Shown in pieces: positions 36,394-44,213 of a stretch of 49,131 nt of DNA. Origin of the DNA: Phocaeicola paurosaccharolyticus JCM 15092 (GTDB lineage: Bacteria; Bacteroidota; Bacteroidia; Bacteroidales; Bacteroidaceae); contig NZ_BAJR01000024.1 of NCBI RefSeq assembly GCF_000613805.1, positions 1-49,131 of the forward strand. The letters run 5' to 3'. The notes under the pieces were generated by a model. The model saw only the letters and a program-made list of their open reading frames with translations. It was not told the DNA's origin and did not search any database. The first letter of the stretch is position 1, and each line of letters opens with the position of its first letter. The position numbers and the translations under genes were made by a program.

Positions 36394-36810
36394 TTATAGG
36401 TACTCTTCCTTTATTATACTGCAATTGTCTCTCTCAAGCACCTCGACACAGCTCTTAATGTTATTAGGACGTATAACAACATTAGCTGTATCTCCCTGAG
36501 CAAAAGCATACATATACTCAATAAATATTTTCTCTTTAGCCAGATTGTCAAGTATCACCGATAATGAACCTGCTACATTAGGGCAGCTAATGCATACAAC
36601 ATCTGTAAGCATAACAGCAAAGTTCTCAGCTCTCAACACCTCAACTGCCTTCTCCACATCCGACACTATAAGTCTCAAGATACCGAAATCAGTAGCCTCA
36701 GCCATACTGAATGCATGCATATTGATATTATACTTGGCAAGAGTCTTAGTAACATCATTTATTCTTCCTGTCTTATTCTCTAGAAAGACAGATAATTGCT
36801 TAATTGTCAT
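36394..36810 (-). CDS. Tandem ACT-domain protein
   Basis: A 138-aa protein made of two ACT domains (about 3-68 and 71-135), small-molecule-binding folds that usually sense amino acids. No catalytic domain is attached. It is the last gene of the operon with PaaK, 7 bp after the paaK stop, and homologues are often found beside phenylacetate-CoA ligase, so it probably senses an aromatic amino acid or an aryl acid. The ligand is inferred from position. Confidence 0.88.
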   Translation of the reverse strand: MTIKQLSVFLENKTGRINDVTKTLAKYNINMHAFSMAEATDFGILRLIVSDVEKAVEVLRAENFAVMLTDVVCISCPNVAGSLSVILDNLAKEKIFIEYMYAFAQGDTANVVIRPNNIKSCVEVLERDNCSIIKEEYL

Positions 36811-36817
36811 ATAGCTC

Positions 36818-38143
36818 TTATTTTAATATTCTATTATCTATAACGTGTTTACTCTTTCCTTCACTTCTTGGTATGCTGTTTGGCTCCATGAGTCGTATAT
36901 CAGCACTTATAGAGAGGACATTCTTAAGTCTGTCACCTAGAACCTTCTTCATCTGAAGCATGCTTCCAAGGTCATCCGAGAAGTAGTCCTTACGAACCTC
37001 CACCTGAATCTGAAGAGTATCCAGATTATTCTTTCTGTCGAGTACAAGCATATACTGTGGTTCCAGTTCAGGAATCTCAAGAATTACGCTCTCAACCTGA
37101 GATGGGAATACATTTATACCCCTTACAATGAGCATATCGTCGCTTCTTCCCATAATAGGTCCCATCTTTACATTTGTTCTACCACAAGAACAAGTCTCAT
37201 GTGAAAGTGTACAAAGGTCTTTTGTACGATATCTTATAAGAGGCATTCCTGTCTTTGTCAATGTAGTGAATACAAGTTCTCCTGTCTCACCATCAGCAAT
37301 AGGTTCTAAAGTATCTGGATCAATAATTTCAGGATAGAAATGATCCTCGCTGATATGTGAGCCATTCTGTTCCTGACATTCATAAGAGACTCCCGGACCT
37401 ATAATCTCACTTAATCCGTAAAGGTTGTATCCCTTAAGACCAAGTCTCTCCTCTATCTCCTTACGCATATTGTTTGTCCATGGCTCAGCTCCGAAAGCTC
37501 CCACACGGAGTTTAATATCCTTCTTATCAACCCCCATCTTGTCGAGTGTCTCAGCAAGATATAGAGCATATGATGGAGTACAAGCAATACCTGTTATATC
37601 GAGGTCTCGTATCAGTTTGATATGTTTTTCTGTATTACCTGTAGATGCAGGAATTACTGTAGCACCGAGATTTTCAACACCATAGTGAGCGCCAAGACCG
37701 CCGGTAAAGAGTCCATATCCGTAACTAACAGAGAATGTATCATCTCTTGTCACACCAAAAGCAGCAAGACTTCTTGACATCACTTCCGACCAGATAGAGA
37801 GGTCGCGACGTGTATATCCCACGATAGTTGGATTACCGGTAGTTCCCGAAGAGGCATGTACACGTACAATATCACTCTTAGGTGCTGACATCAATCCATA
37901 TGGATAGTTGTCACGCAAATCCTGCTTGGTAGTGAATGGCAACTTTACTATATCATCTATTGTCTGAATATCATCAGGAGATATATCAAGAGCCTGAAGT
38001 TTTTCTCTATAGAAAGGTACATTATGGTAAACAAGATTAACCAGTTTATTCAATCTCTTCCCTTGAAGCTCGCGCATCTGTTCGCGGCTCATGCACTCTT
38101 TACTCGAATTCCATATCATAGTATCACTCTTTTTAGTTGTCAT
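36818..38143 (-). CDS. paaK: Phenylacetate-CoA ligase
   Basis: Activates phenylacetate (or a related arylacetate) with ATP and CoA to the CoA thioester, AMP-forming. The 441-aa length matches PaaK. The adenylate-forming P-loop is ASSGTTGNPT (97-106), followed by YGYGLFTGGLGAHYG and YNLYGLSEIIGPG, and the C-terminal half carries TKTGMPLIRYRTKD. Its start overlaps the aminotransferase stop by 4 bp (ATGA), so they are translated together. Beside IorAB it links aryl-acetyl-CoA to free arylacetate or the reverse. Confidence 0.93.
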   Translation of the reverse strand: MTTKKSDTMIWNSSKECMSREQMRELQGKRLNKLVNLVYHNVPFYREKLQALDISPDDIQTIDDIVKLPFTTKQDLRDNYPYGLMSAPKSDIVRVHASSGTTGNPTIVGYTRRDLSIWSEVMSRSLAAFGVTRDDTFSVSYGYGLFTGGLGAHYGVENLGATVIPASTGNTEKHIKLIRDLDITGIACTPSYALYLAETLDKMGVDKKDIKLRVGAFGAEPWTNNMRKEIEERLGLKGYNLYGLSEIIGPGVSYECQEQNGSHISEDHFYPEIIDPDTLEPIADGETGELVFTTLTKTGMPLIRYRTKDLCTLSHETCSCGRTNVKMGPIMGRSDDMLIVRGINVFPSQVESVILEIPELEPQYMLVLDRKNNLDTLQIQVEVRKDYFSDDLGSMLQMKKVLGDRLKNVLSISADIRLMEPNSIPRSEGKSKHVIDNRILK

Positions 38144-39465
38144 TTTGTATTTATTGGATGATCCATATTAAATGCCTTCATCCTCTCTTGCATTATTTCA
38201 TAAAGTTCGTCACGCATACGTGATGTACATGCTCGGATACCCGATTGATTGCTACCGGTAGTATTCAGTGCTATGCTGCTTACTCCATAATATAGCAACT
38301 CTTTGAGCAGCTCTCCGCTGTCCATATCACCATATCCTATTGTAAAGAAGAAACCGTCACCCACAGCCTGAGTTACATCATAGCTGTATACAATATGAAA
38401 GCCGTTATCGGTAAAGATTTTCTTCATCTTATTTGCCCTGCGTGCATATTCACTTGTATCTGAAACGAAGTCTATTTCTCCGTCTGTAGAGCGTTTCAAC
38501 ATCTCGGCATAACCATATTGAGTAGATGCGGTACATCCTGATGTAATCATATATAGTATTGATGCCACAAGTGTATTTCCAAAGATACCTGAATCTTTAT
38601 ATCTGTTGGCCAAAGCAGGATAATACTTATCGTATAGCTTATCGCTGATACATGTCAAAGCCATTCTCTGACCGGCATAACTGAATATCTTAGATGAAGA
38701 GAGCATTAAGATATAGTTGTCTGTATATCTAGCAACTGTAGGAGGATAAGGTGCATGGAAAGGAGTTCCCAAGTTGTGGCGGAAATCCATGCAGAAGTAT
38801 GCAAGGTCCTCCAATATTATCACATCATATTTAGTTGCAAGGCGACCAATAATCTCCAGCTCCTCCTCTTCAAGGCATATCCATGCAGGATTATTTGGAT
38901 TTGAATAGACAATTGATGCTATATCACCCTTTTCAAGGAATTCTATCAGCTTTTCTTCAAGTGCCTTACCACGATAATTATATATATCAAACTGCTCCCA
39001 TTCTGCTCCAATAACACGCAACTGAGATTTCTGAATAGGAAAACCGGGATCAATGAAGAGAACCTTGTTCTTACCCTCTATTCTCTGTGTAGTTGCAATG
39101 AAAGAGCCGAAAGAACCTGCCACTGAACCTGTAGTAGGTATGCATGAGCGTGCAGATATATCGATATTCATAAATGCATTAATGAATCGTGAAGCCTCGA
39201 ACTTAAGTTCAGGGATACCATCTGCAGCAGGATATTGAGAGCCAACTCCTCTGTCGAGAGCAGCCTTTTCAGCCTCTATGCCTACCTTGTTTGCAGGCAG
39301 ACCAGGAGAGCCCTGGTCCATTCGTATAAATGGGATACCTGTCTTTTTCTCGAGAGTAGAGGCAACAAGCAAAATCTCGCCTATCGTTGCCTGACCAAGG
39401 TTAGCAATATTTAATTCACTTACTACTTGTGCTACAAGTTCTTCACTGAATACCTGATGTTTCAT
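38140..39465 (-). CDS. PLP-dependent class I aminotransferase
   Basis: A 441-aa fold-type I aminotransferase. PLP residues are visible: NPNNP (189-193), Asp220 in ILEDLAY with Tyr223, the Schiff-base Lys259 in SSSKIFSYAGQR, and Arg267. Its place between iorB and paaK, with one base between the iorB stop and its start and a 4-bp overlap with paaK, points to an aromatic amino acid/2-oxoacid transaminase. Specificity cannot be read from the sequence. Confidence 0.88.
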   Translation of the reverse strand: MKHQVFSEELVAQVVSELNIANLGQATIGEILLVASTLEKKTGIPFIRMDQGSPGLPANKVGIEAEKAALDRGVGSQYPAADGIPELKFEASRFINAFMNIDISARSCIPTTGSVAGSFGSFIATTQRIEGKNKVLFIDPGFPIQKSQLRVIGAEWEQFDIYNYRGKALEEKLIEFLEKGDIASIVYSNPNNPAWICLEEEELEIIGRLATKYDVIILEDLAYFCMDFRHNLGTPFHAPYPPTVARYTDNYILMLSSSKIFSYAGQRMALTCISDKLYDKYYPALANRYKDSGIFGNTLVASILYMITSGCTASTQYGYAEMLKRSTDGEIDFVSDTSEYARRANKMKKIFTDNGFHIVYSYDVTQAVGDGFFFTIGYGDMDSGELLKELLYYGVSSIALNTTGSNQSGIRACTSRMRDELYEIMQERMKAFNMDHPINTK

Positions 39466-39466
39466 A

Positions 39467-40042
39467 TCATTGAGCTAGTTCTACGCCAAGGTCAAAAGCC
39501 TTGAGATTCATCTCCACAATGCTCTCACCTTTACGTTCAAATACATTAATAATACTTTGTCTCAACTCATCTCTCGAGATGATTGAGATATATTTTGATG
39601 CCATACCTAAAAGGATTACGTTAGCACATTTAGGCATAGAATTCTCTTTAGCAATATTTTCTATAGGGAGGGCAACTAGGTTCTTTATCTTGTGTAGCTC
39701 ATCCAATACAGCCTCATCCTCAGGATATGTAGGTATATTTCTGAAAGTATCAGTAGATGTTATTATCCATCCCTCCTTCTCCAAAAATGGCAGATATCTC
39801 ATTGCCTCCATTGGCTCCATAGAGATAATGATATCAGCTTCTCCCTCAGGAATAAGGTCAGACCATATTTTCTCTGTAGAGAGACGCATATTCGACTGTA
39901 CATCGCCACCTCTCTGACTCATACCGTGTACTTCAGCCTGCTTAAGGTTAATACCTGTCCTTGTAGCTGCATCACCTATTATTGTTGCAATCGACAGAAT
40001 ACCTTGTCCGCCGACACCTGCAAATATTATATTCCTTGTCAT
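39467..40042 (-). CDS. iorB: Indolepyruvate:ferredoxin oxidoreductase, beta subunit
   Basis: A 191-aa gamma-type domain protein of the 2-oxoacid oxidoreductase family, with the N-terminal IIFAGVGGQGILS and the MSQRGGDVQSNMR motif. It has a single Cys and no Fe-S site. It overlaps the iorA stop by 4 bp and pairs with IorA to oxidise aryl pyruvates to aryl-acetyl-CoA. Confidence 0.9.
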   Translation of the reverse strand: MTRNIIFAGVGGQGILSIATIIGDAATRTGINLKQAEVHGMSQRGGDVQSNMRLSTEKIWSDLIPEGEADIIISMEPMEAMRYLPFLEKEGWIITSTDTFRNIPTYPEDEAVLDELHKIKNLVALPIENIAKENSMPKCANVILLGMASKYISIISRDELRQSIINVFERKGESIVEMNLKAFDLGVELAQ

Positions 40043-41658
40043 TGCTTCTCTGCTTTTTGTTTTCTCAATTTACGATTAAGTGTCTGAACACACTCCCTTC
40101 TTGGGATAATAACTGAGACACCCTTATACTCAATCTCCTGACGAAGTATTCTATCTATCTCTTCCATATTCTTAGGCAATGGAACAACTACATGTAGATG
40201 TTCACGTTCAACACCTAATCCCAGGCAGATAGCTTCGAACTTGTTTGTTCCTGCAGAATCTTGTCCGCCGGTCATAGCAGTTGTAAGATTATCGGATATG
40301 ATAACTGTAATATTTGCATTTTCGTTGACAGCATCAAGAAGTCCTGTCATACCTGAATGAGTAAAGGTAGAATCGCCAATCACTGCAATAGCAGGGAAAA
40401 CACCTGCATCAGCAGCACCCTTTGCCATAGTTATAGATGCACCCATATCCACGCAACTATCTATTGCTGTAAATGGAGGAAGTGCTCCAAGAGTGTAACA
40501 TCCTATATCTCCAAATACTTTAGCATCTTTATATTCAGCTACAATAGTTTTAAGAGCATTGTAAACATCTCTATGTCCGCACCCCATACACAAAGCCGGT
40601 GGGCGAGGCATTACGATATTTGATTTTGCAAAACCCTCAGTAACCTCATAGCCCAATCCCTTTCTAACAAAGTCCGGATTCAGTTCACCTACACGAGGAA
40701 GAGCACCTGTCAATCGGCCACTTACCTTAACATTGTCAGGAGCAATAGCTTTTACTTGCTCTTCAACAAATGGCTGACCATCTTCAACAATAATAATCTC
40801 TTCACATACCTCGCTCAGTTTCTCTATCATTTGTACTGGTAATGGATATTGAGATACCTTAATTAGAGGAATCTTCTCCTCTACATTCTGCATGCTCTCC
40901 ATAACATAGTTATATCCTATACCACATGCTATGATACCTCTTTTATATCTCTTCTTGCAATCAGCAATATTGAAATTATTGAAATCTGACTTTTCGGAAT
41001 TGTTTATTAATAGTGCCTGTTTGTCAACAAGCTTATTATATTGTCTCTTTGCATTTACCGGAAGGAGTACCCACTCAGAACGGTTAACATCGAGGTTTAT
41101 ATTATTTTCAGCAATAGGTTCACTGATAGTTACATCAGCTCTTGAATGTGCCAATCTGGTAACTATTCTCAGTAGAACAGGTAACTTAATCTCTTCGGAC
41201 ATAGAGAATGCTTTCTTCATCATATCGTATGCCTCTTGCTGAGATGATGGCTCAAAAATAGGAATCATAGCAAACTTCCCATAGAAACGTGAGTCCTGCT
41301 CATTCTGTGAAGAGTGCATTGAAGGATCGTCGGCAGCAACCACCACCAAACCACCATTCACACCTGTAACAGCTGAGTTGATGAAAGCATCGGCAGCAAC
41401 ATTCATTCCTACATGTTTCATACATACCAAAGCACGCTTTCCGGCAAAGCTCATACCTAAAGCAGCCTCCATGGCAGTCTTCTCATTTGTGCACCATCTG
41501 CTATGGATACCTCTCTGCTTAGCCAAAGAGTTTGATTGGATAAATTCAGTAATTTCAGTAGAAGGAGTACCAGGGTAAGCATAAACTCCAGAGAGCCCGG
41601 CATTGATTGCGCCAAGTGCAATGGCTTCGTCACCGAGTAAAAGTAATTTATCTTTCAT
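40039..41658 (-). CDS. iorA: Indolepyruvate:ferredoxin oxidoreductase, alpha subunit (no C-terminal ferredoxin domain)
   Basis: Converts indolepyruvate, phenylpyruvate or hydroxyphenylpyruvate and CoA to the aryl-acetyl-CoA, CO2 and reduced ferredoxin, or runs in reverse. The 539-aa protein joins a KorA-like N-half (YPGTPSTEITEF, 28-39) and a KorB-like C-half with TPP motif GDSTFTHSG (428-436). Cys357, Cys360, Cys387 and Cys523 match the single proximal cluster positions of KorB. It ends at RKQKAEKQ and lacks the two-cluster ferredoxin domain that ends archaeal IorA (about 600-650 aa), so it must hand electrons to a separate ferredoxin. First gene of the operon. Confidence 0.92.
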   Translation of the reverse strand: MKDKLLLLGDEAIALGAINAGLSGVYAYPGTPSTEITEFIQSNSLAKQRGIHSRWCTNEKTAMEAALGMSFAGKRALVCMKHVGMNVAADAFINSAVTGVNGGLVVVAADDPSMHSSQNEQDSRFYGKFAMIPIFEPSSQQEAYDMMKKAFSMSEEIKLPVLLRIVTRLAHSRADVTISEPIAENNINLDVNRSEWVLLPVNAKRQYNKLVDKQALLINNSEKSDFNNFNIADCKKRYKRGIIACGIGYNYVMESMQNVEEKIPLIKVSQYPLPVQMIEKLSEVCEEIIIVEDGQPFVEEQVKAIAPDNVKVSGRLTGALPRVGELNPDFVRKGLGYEVTEGFAKSNIVMPRPPALCMGCGHRDVYNALKTIVAEYKDAKVFGDIGCYTLGALPPFTAIDSCVDMGASITMAKGAADAGVFPAIAVIGDSTFTHSGMTGLLDAVNENANITVIISDNLTTAMTGGQDSAGTNKFEAICLGLGVEREHLHVVVPLPKNMEEIDRILRQEIEYKGVSVIIPRRECVQTLNRKLRKQKAEKQ

Positions 41659-41780
41659 ATATAAAAAATCTGTTTATTTCAATTTAAAACTATATGTTGG
41701 AAGACCAACAAAGGGTTCAGCTCACTGAGAGCCAGAAAGTATAATGGTAACTATAAAGAGGAAATGTTTGAAAACTCTCT

Positions 41781-42539
41781 TTATAACAATGTGAATGAAT
41801 CGGCATCATCAAGTACAGGGAACTTCTTCCTGAACGAATTAAGCTCACCCATATCTATATCTGTAGTAACAGTCATTGCCTTGTTCTCTTCACACTCTGC
41901 AATAATCTTGCCGTATGGATCAATGAATGCACTTGCTCCGTTATAATCACAGAAAGGATCTTTACCAACACGGTTAACAGCAGCAACATAACATTGATTT
42001 TCTATTGCACGGGCCTTTATCAATGTTTTCCATGCCTCTATGCGTGGTATAGGCCAACTTGCAACATATATAATCATATCGTAATCCTTGTGGCTTCGGG
42101 CAAATACAGGAAAACGAAGATCATAACATATCTGTAAAAGAATACGTACGCCCTTATACTCAACAATCACTCTATCCTTTCCAGGAGTATAGTGTTTGTG
42201 TTCACCACCATAGGTAAAGAGATGCTTTTTGTCATAGCAGGTCACTTCACCATCAGGCTTTACAAAATAAAAACGATTATAGTATTTACCATCCTCATCT
42301 GTAGCAACGCTACCACAAATAGCAGCATTTATCTTTGAGGATTGCTTTATCATCCATGAGAGTGCAAATTTCTGATTGTCAACTCCGGTTTCAGGCTCCG
42401 TACAGAAACCTGTTGAAAACATTTCCGGAAGGATGTATAGATCTGCTCCGGGAGCATTCTCCATAGCCAATTCAGCCGAAGCAATATTGGCCTTGGGATT
42501 GGCCCATTCAATATCTGTCTGTATAATTGTTGCTTTCAT
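41781..42539 (-). CDS. Nit2/YafV-like omega-amidase (nitrilase family)
   Basis: A 252-aa carbon-nitrogen hydrolase. The catalytic triad is in place: Glu39 (LPEMFSTGF), Lys104 (CYDKKHLF) and Cys138 (LQICYDLRFP). The sequence matches the YafV/Nit2 branch, which hydrolyses 2-oxoglutaramate or 2-oxosuccinamate formed when glutamine or asparagine is used as amino donor. It has its own promoter but sits just upstream of the iorA operon, 122 bp away, on the same strand. That neighbourhood with a transaminase fits the repair role. Confidence 0.87.
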   Translation of the reverse strand: MKATIIQTDIEWANPKANIASAELAMENAPGADLYILPEMFSTGFCTEPETGVDNQKFALSWMIKQSSKINAAICGSVATDEDGKYYNRFYFVKPDGEVTCYDKKHLFTYGGEHKHYTPGKDRVIVEYKGVRILLQICYDLRFPVFARSHKDYDMIIYVASWPIPRIEAWKTLIKARAIENQCYVAAVNRVGKDPFCDYNGASAFIDPYGKIIAECEENKAMTVTTDIDMGELNSFRKKFPVLDDADSFTLL

Positions 42540-42564
42540 CTACCTCATTGTTATTTAAGCAGTA

Positions 42565-42594
42565 CAAATGTAACAATTATTAAACAAACAACAA
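42565..42594 (-). promoter_or_regulatory. Promoter of the omega-amidase gene
   Basis: On the minus strand TTG (42594-42592), exactly 19 bp, then TACATTTG (42572-42565), a full match to the Bacteroidota promoter, 25 bp before the ATG at 42539. Confidence 0.75.
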
Positions 42595-42615
42595 CTTTTT
42601 ATTTCATACTATTTG

Positions 42616-42637
42616 TAAAAAGCAGCATTTTGCTGCA
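42616..42637 (-). terminator. Terminator after mfd
   Basis: On the minus strand GCAGCA and TGCTGC pair over 6 bp around an AAA loop, followed by TTTTTAC. A short but plausible intrinsic terminator. Confidence 0.6.
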
Positions 42638-42680
42638 ATATACTCTACAATTCAAATAAAATCTGTCAAATATTAAGAAT

Positions 42681-44213
42681 CTATTGTATAACAACAATTT
42701 GCTGAAGCACAGAGACAGCTGTCTCCACACTTGGTATGTTCTTAATTACCATACTTCTCTTGCCGTTCTTTTCGCGTAGATTACAGATGCGAGGATTCTT
42801 TCCCATATAATCTATTATCTTTCCGAAAGAGTCACTTTGATAGTATGGACTCTCAGGATTACTTACAAAGAACAGCGTCATATTTCCTGCCTTAAGAAAT
42901 ATCTTCTCCACGCCAAGTCTTTTTGCTAGTCGTCTCAATGGTACAATACGCAACAACTCAAGTGCCTCGTATGGTATTTTCCCGAACCTGTCTTCAAGAC
43001 GAGTCTTGAATTCCAGCACATCTTTATCGAGTTCCATACCATCAAGTTCTCTATAAAGAAGCATCCTCTCACTACTGCTTGGTACATACTCATTAGGGAA
43101 CATAATCTCCATGTCACTTTCAAGCTGGCAATCGTCCACAAAACCTTCACCGCTTATCTTCTCCTCTCCTGAAGATTCAACATATAATTCGGAAAACTCA
43201 TCATTTTTAAGTTCAGTTACTGCTTCAGATAAAATCTTCTGATATGTCTCATAGCCCAGGTCTGCAATAAATCCGCTCTGCTCTGCACCCAACATGTTTC
43301 CTGCTCCACGGATATCGAGGTCCTGCATAGCTATATGTATTCCGCTACCTAAATCGCTAAAGTTCTCGATAGCTTGCAGTCTTCTCTTTGCTTCTGGAGT
43401 GAGGGAGCTTAATGGTGGAGCCATCAGATAGCAGAATGCCTTCTTATTGCTTCGTCCAACTCTTCCTCTCATCTGATGCAGGTCACTCAAGCCGAAGTTC
43501 TGTGCCTGGTTTATGATAATAGTATTGGCATTAGGAATATCTATACCGCTCTCGATTATAGTTGTTGCAATCAATACATCGTAATCATAATTTACAAAGT
43601 CGAATATAATCTTCTCCAACTTCTCAGGGTCCATCTGTCCATGGCCAATACATACCCTACAGTCAGGAATATTCTTCTTAATCATTGCAGCCAAGTCAGG
43701 CAAGTTATTGATTCGGTTGTTCACAAAGAATACCTGTCCGTTTCTACTCATCTCAAAGTTTATAGCTTCGGCTATTATATCCTCATTGAATGTATGCAGC
43801 TCAGTCTGAATTGGGTATCTGTTTGGAGGAGGAGTCTGAATTACAGAAAGATCTCTTGCTCCCATCAATGAGAACTGCAGAGTTCTCGGTATAGGAGTTG
43901 CAGTCATAGTAAGTGTATCGACATTTACCTTTATCTGACGAAGTTTCTCCTTGACAGAGACACCGAACTTCTGCTCCTCATCAATAATCAGCAGTCCCAG
44001 GTCCTTGAACTTAATAGACTTGCCAATAATCTTGTGGGTACCAATCAGAACATTAATCTTGCCCTCTTCAAGCTCTTTTGTTATACGTGTCGTATCTTTT
44101 CCACTACGTGCCCTGCTTAGATAATCTATCTTACATGGGAAATCCTTAAGTCTATCCGAAAAGGTTTTAAAATGCTGATAAGCCAACACCGTTGTAGGTA
44201 CTAGAACAGCCAC
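42681..44213 (-). CDS. mfd: Transcription-repair coupling factor Mfd, C-terminal part (out of frame)
   Basis: Continuation of Mfd in another frame, about 510 aa counted from the GTG at 44213, which is an internal Val codon and not a real start. It contains the rest of the translocase: the first domain's VPTTVLAYQHF, the DEEQ Walker-B box in LLIIDEEQKFGV, TATPIPRTLQFS, and the second domain with GHGQMDPEKLE, ATTIIESGIDIPNANT and HQMRGRVGRS, then the C-terminal Mfd domain. Without Walker A, which lies in the other fragment, this piece cannot be an ATPase on its own. Fusing the frames would give about 1,122 aa, the normal length. Confidence 0.9.
   Translation of the reverse strand: MAVLVPTTVLAYQHFKTFSDRLKDFPCKIDYLSRARSGKDTTRITKELEEGKINVLIGTHKIIGKSIKFKDLGLLIIDEEQKFGVSVKEKLRQIKVNVDTLTMTATPIPRTLQFSLMGARDLSVIQTPPPNRYPIQTELHTFNEDIIAEAINFEMSRNGQVFFVNNRINNLPDLAAMIKKNIPDCRVCIGHGQMDPEKLEKIIFDFVNYDYDVLIATTIIESGIDIPNANTIIINQAQNFGLSDLHQMRGRVGRSNKKAFCYLMAPPLSSLTPEAKRRLQAIENFSDLGSGIHIAMQDLDIRGAGNMLGAEQSGFIADLGYETYQKILSEAVTELKNDEFSELYVESSGEEKISGEGFVDDCQLESDMEIMFPNEYVPSSSERMLLYRELDGMELDKDVLEFKTRLEDRFGKIPYEALELLRIVPLRRLAKRLGVEKIFLKAGNMTLFFVSNPESPYYQSDSFGKIIDYMGKNPRICNLREKNGKRSMVIKNIPSVETAVSVLQQIVVIQ

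Noticed and set aside
41752..41785. Hairpin TATAAAGAG / CTCTTTATA at the end of the omega-amidase gene as a terminator
   Set aside because: The stem is AT-rich with a long loop, no T-run follows on the minus strand, and it overlaps the stop codon.
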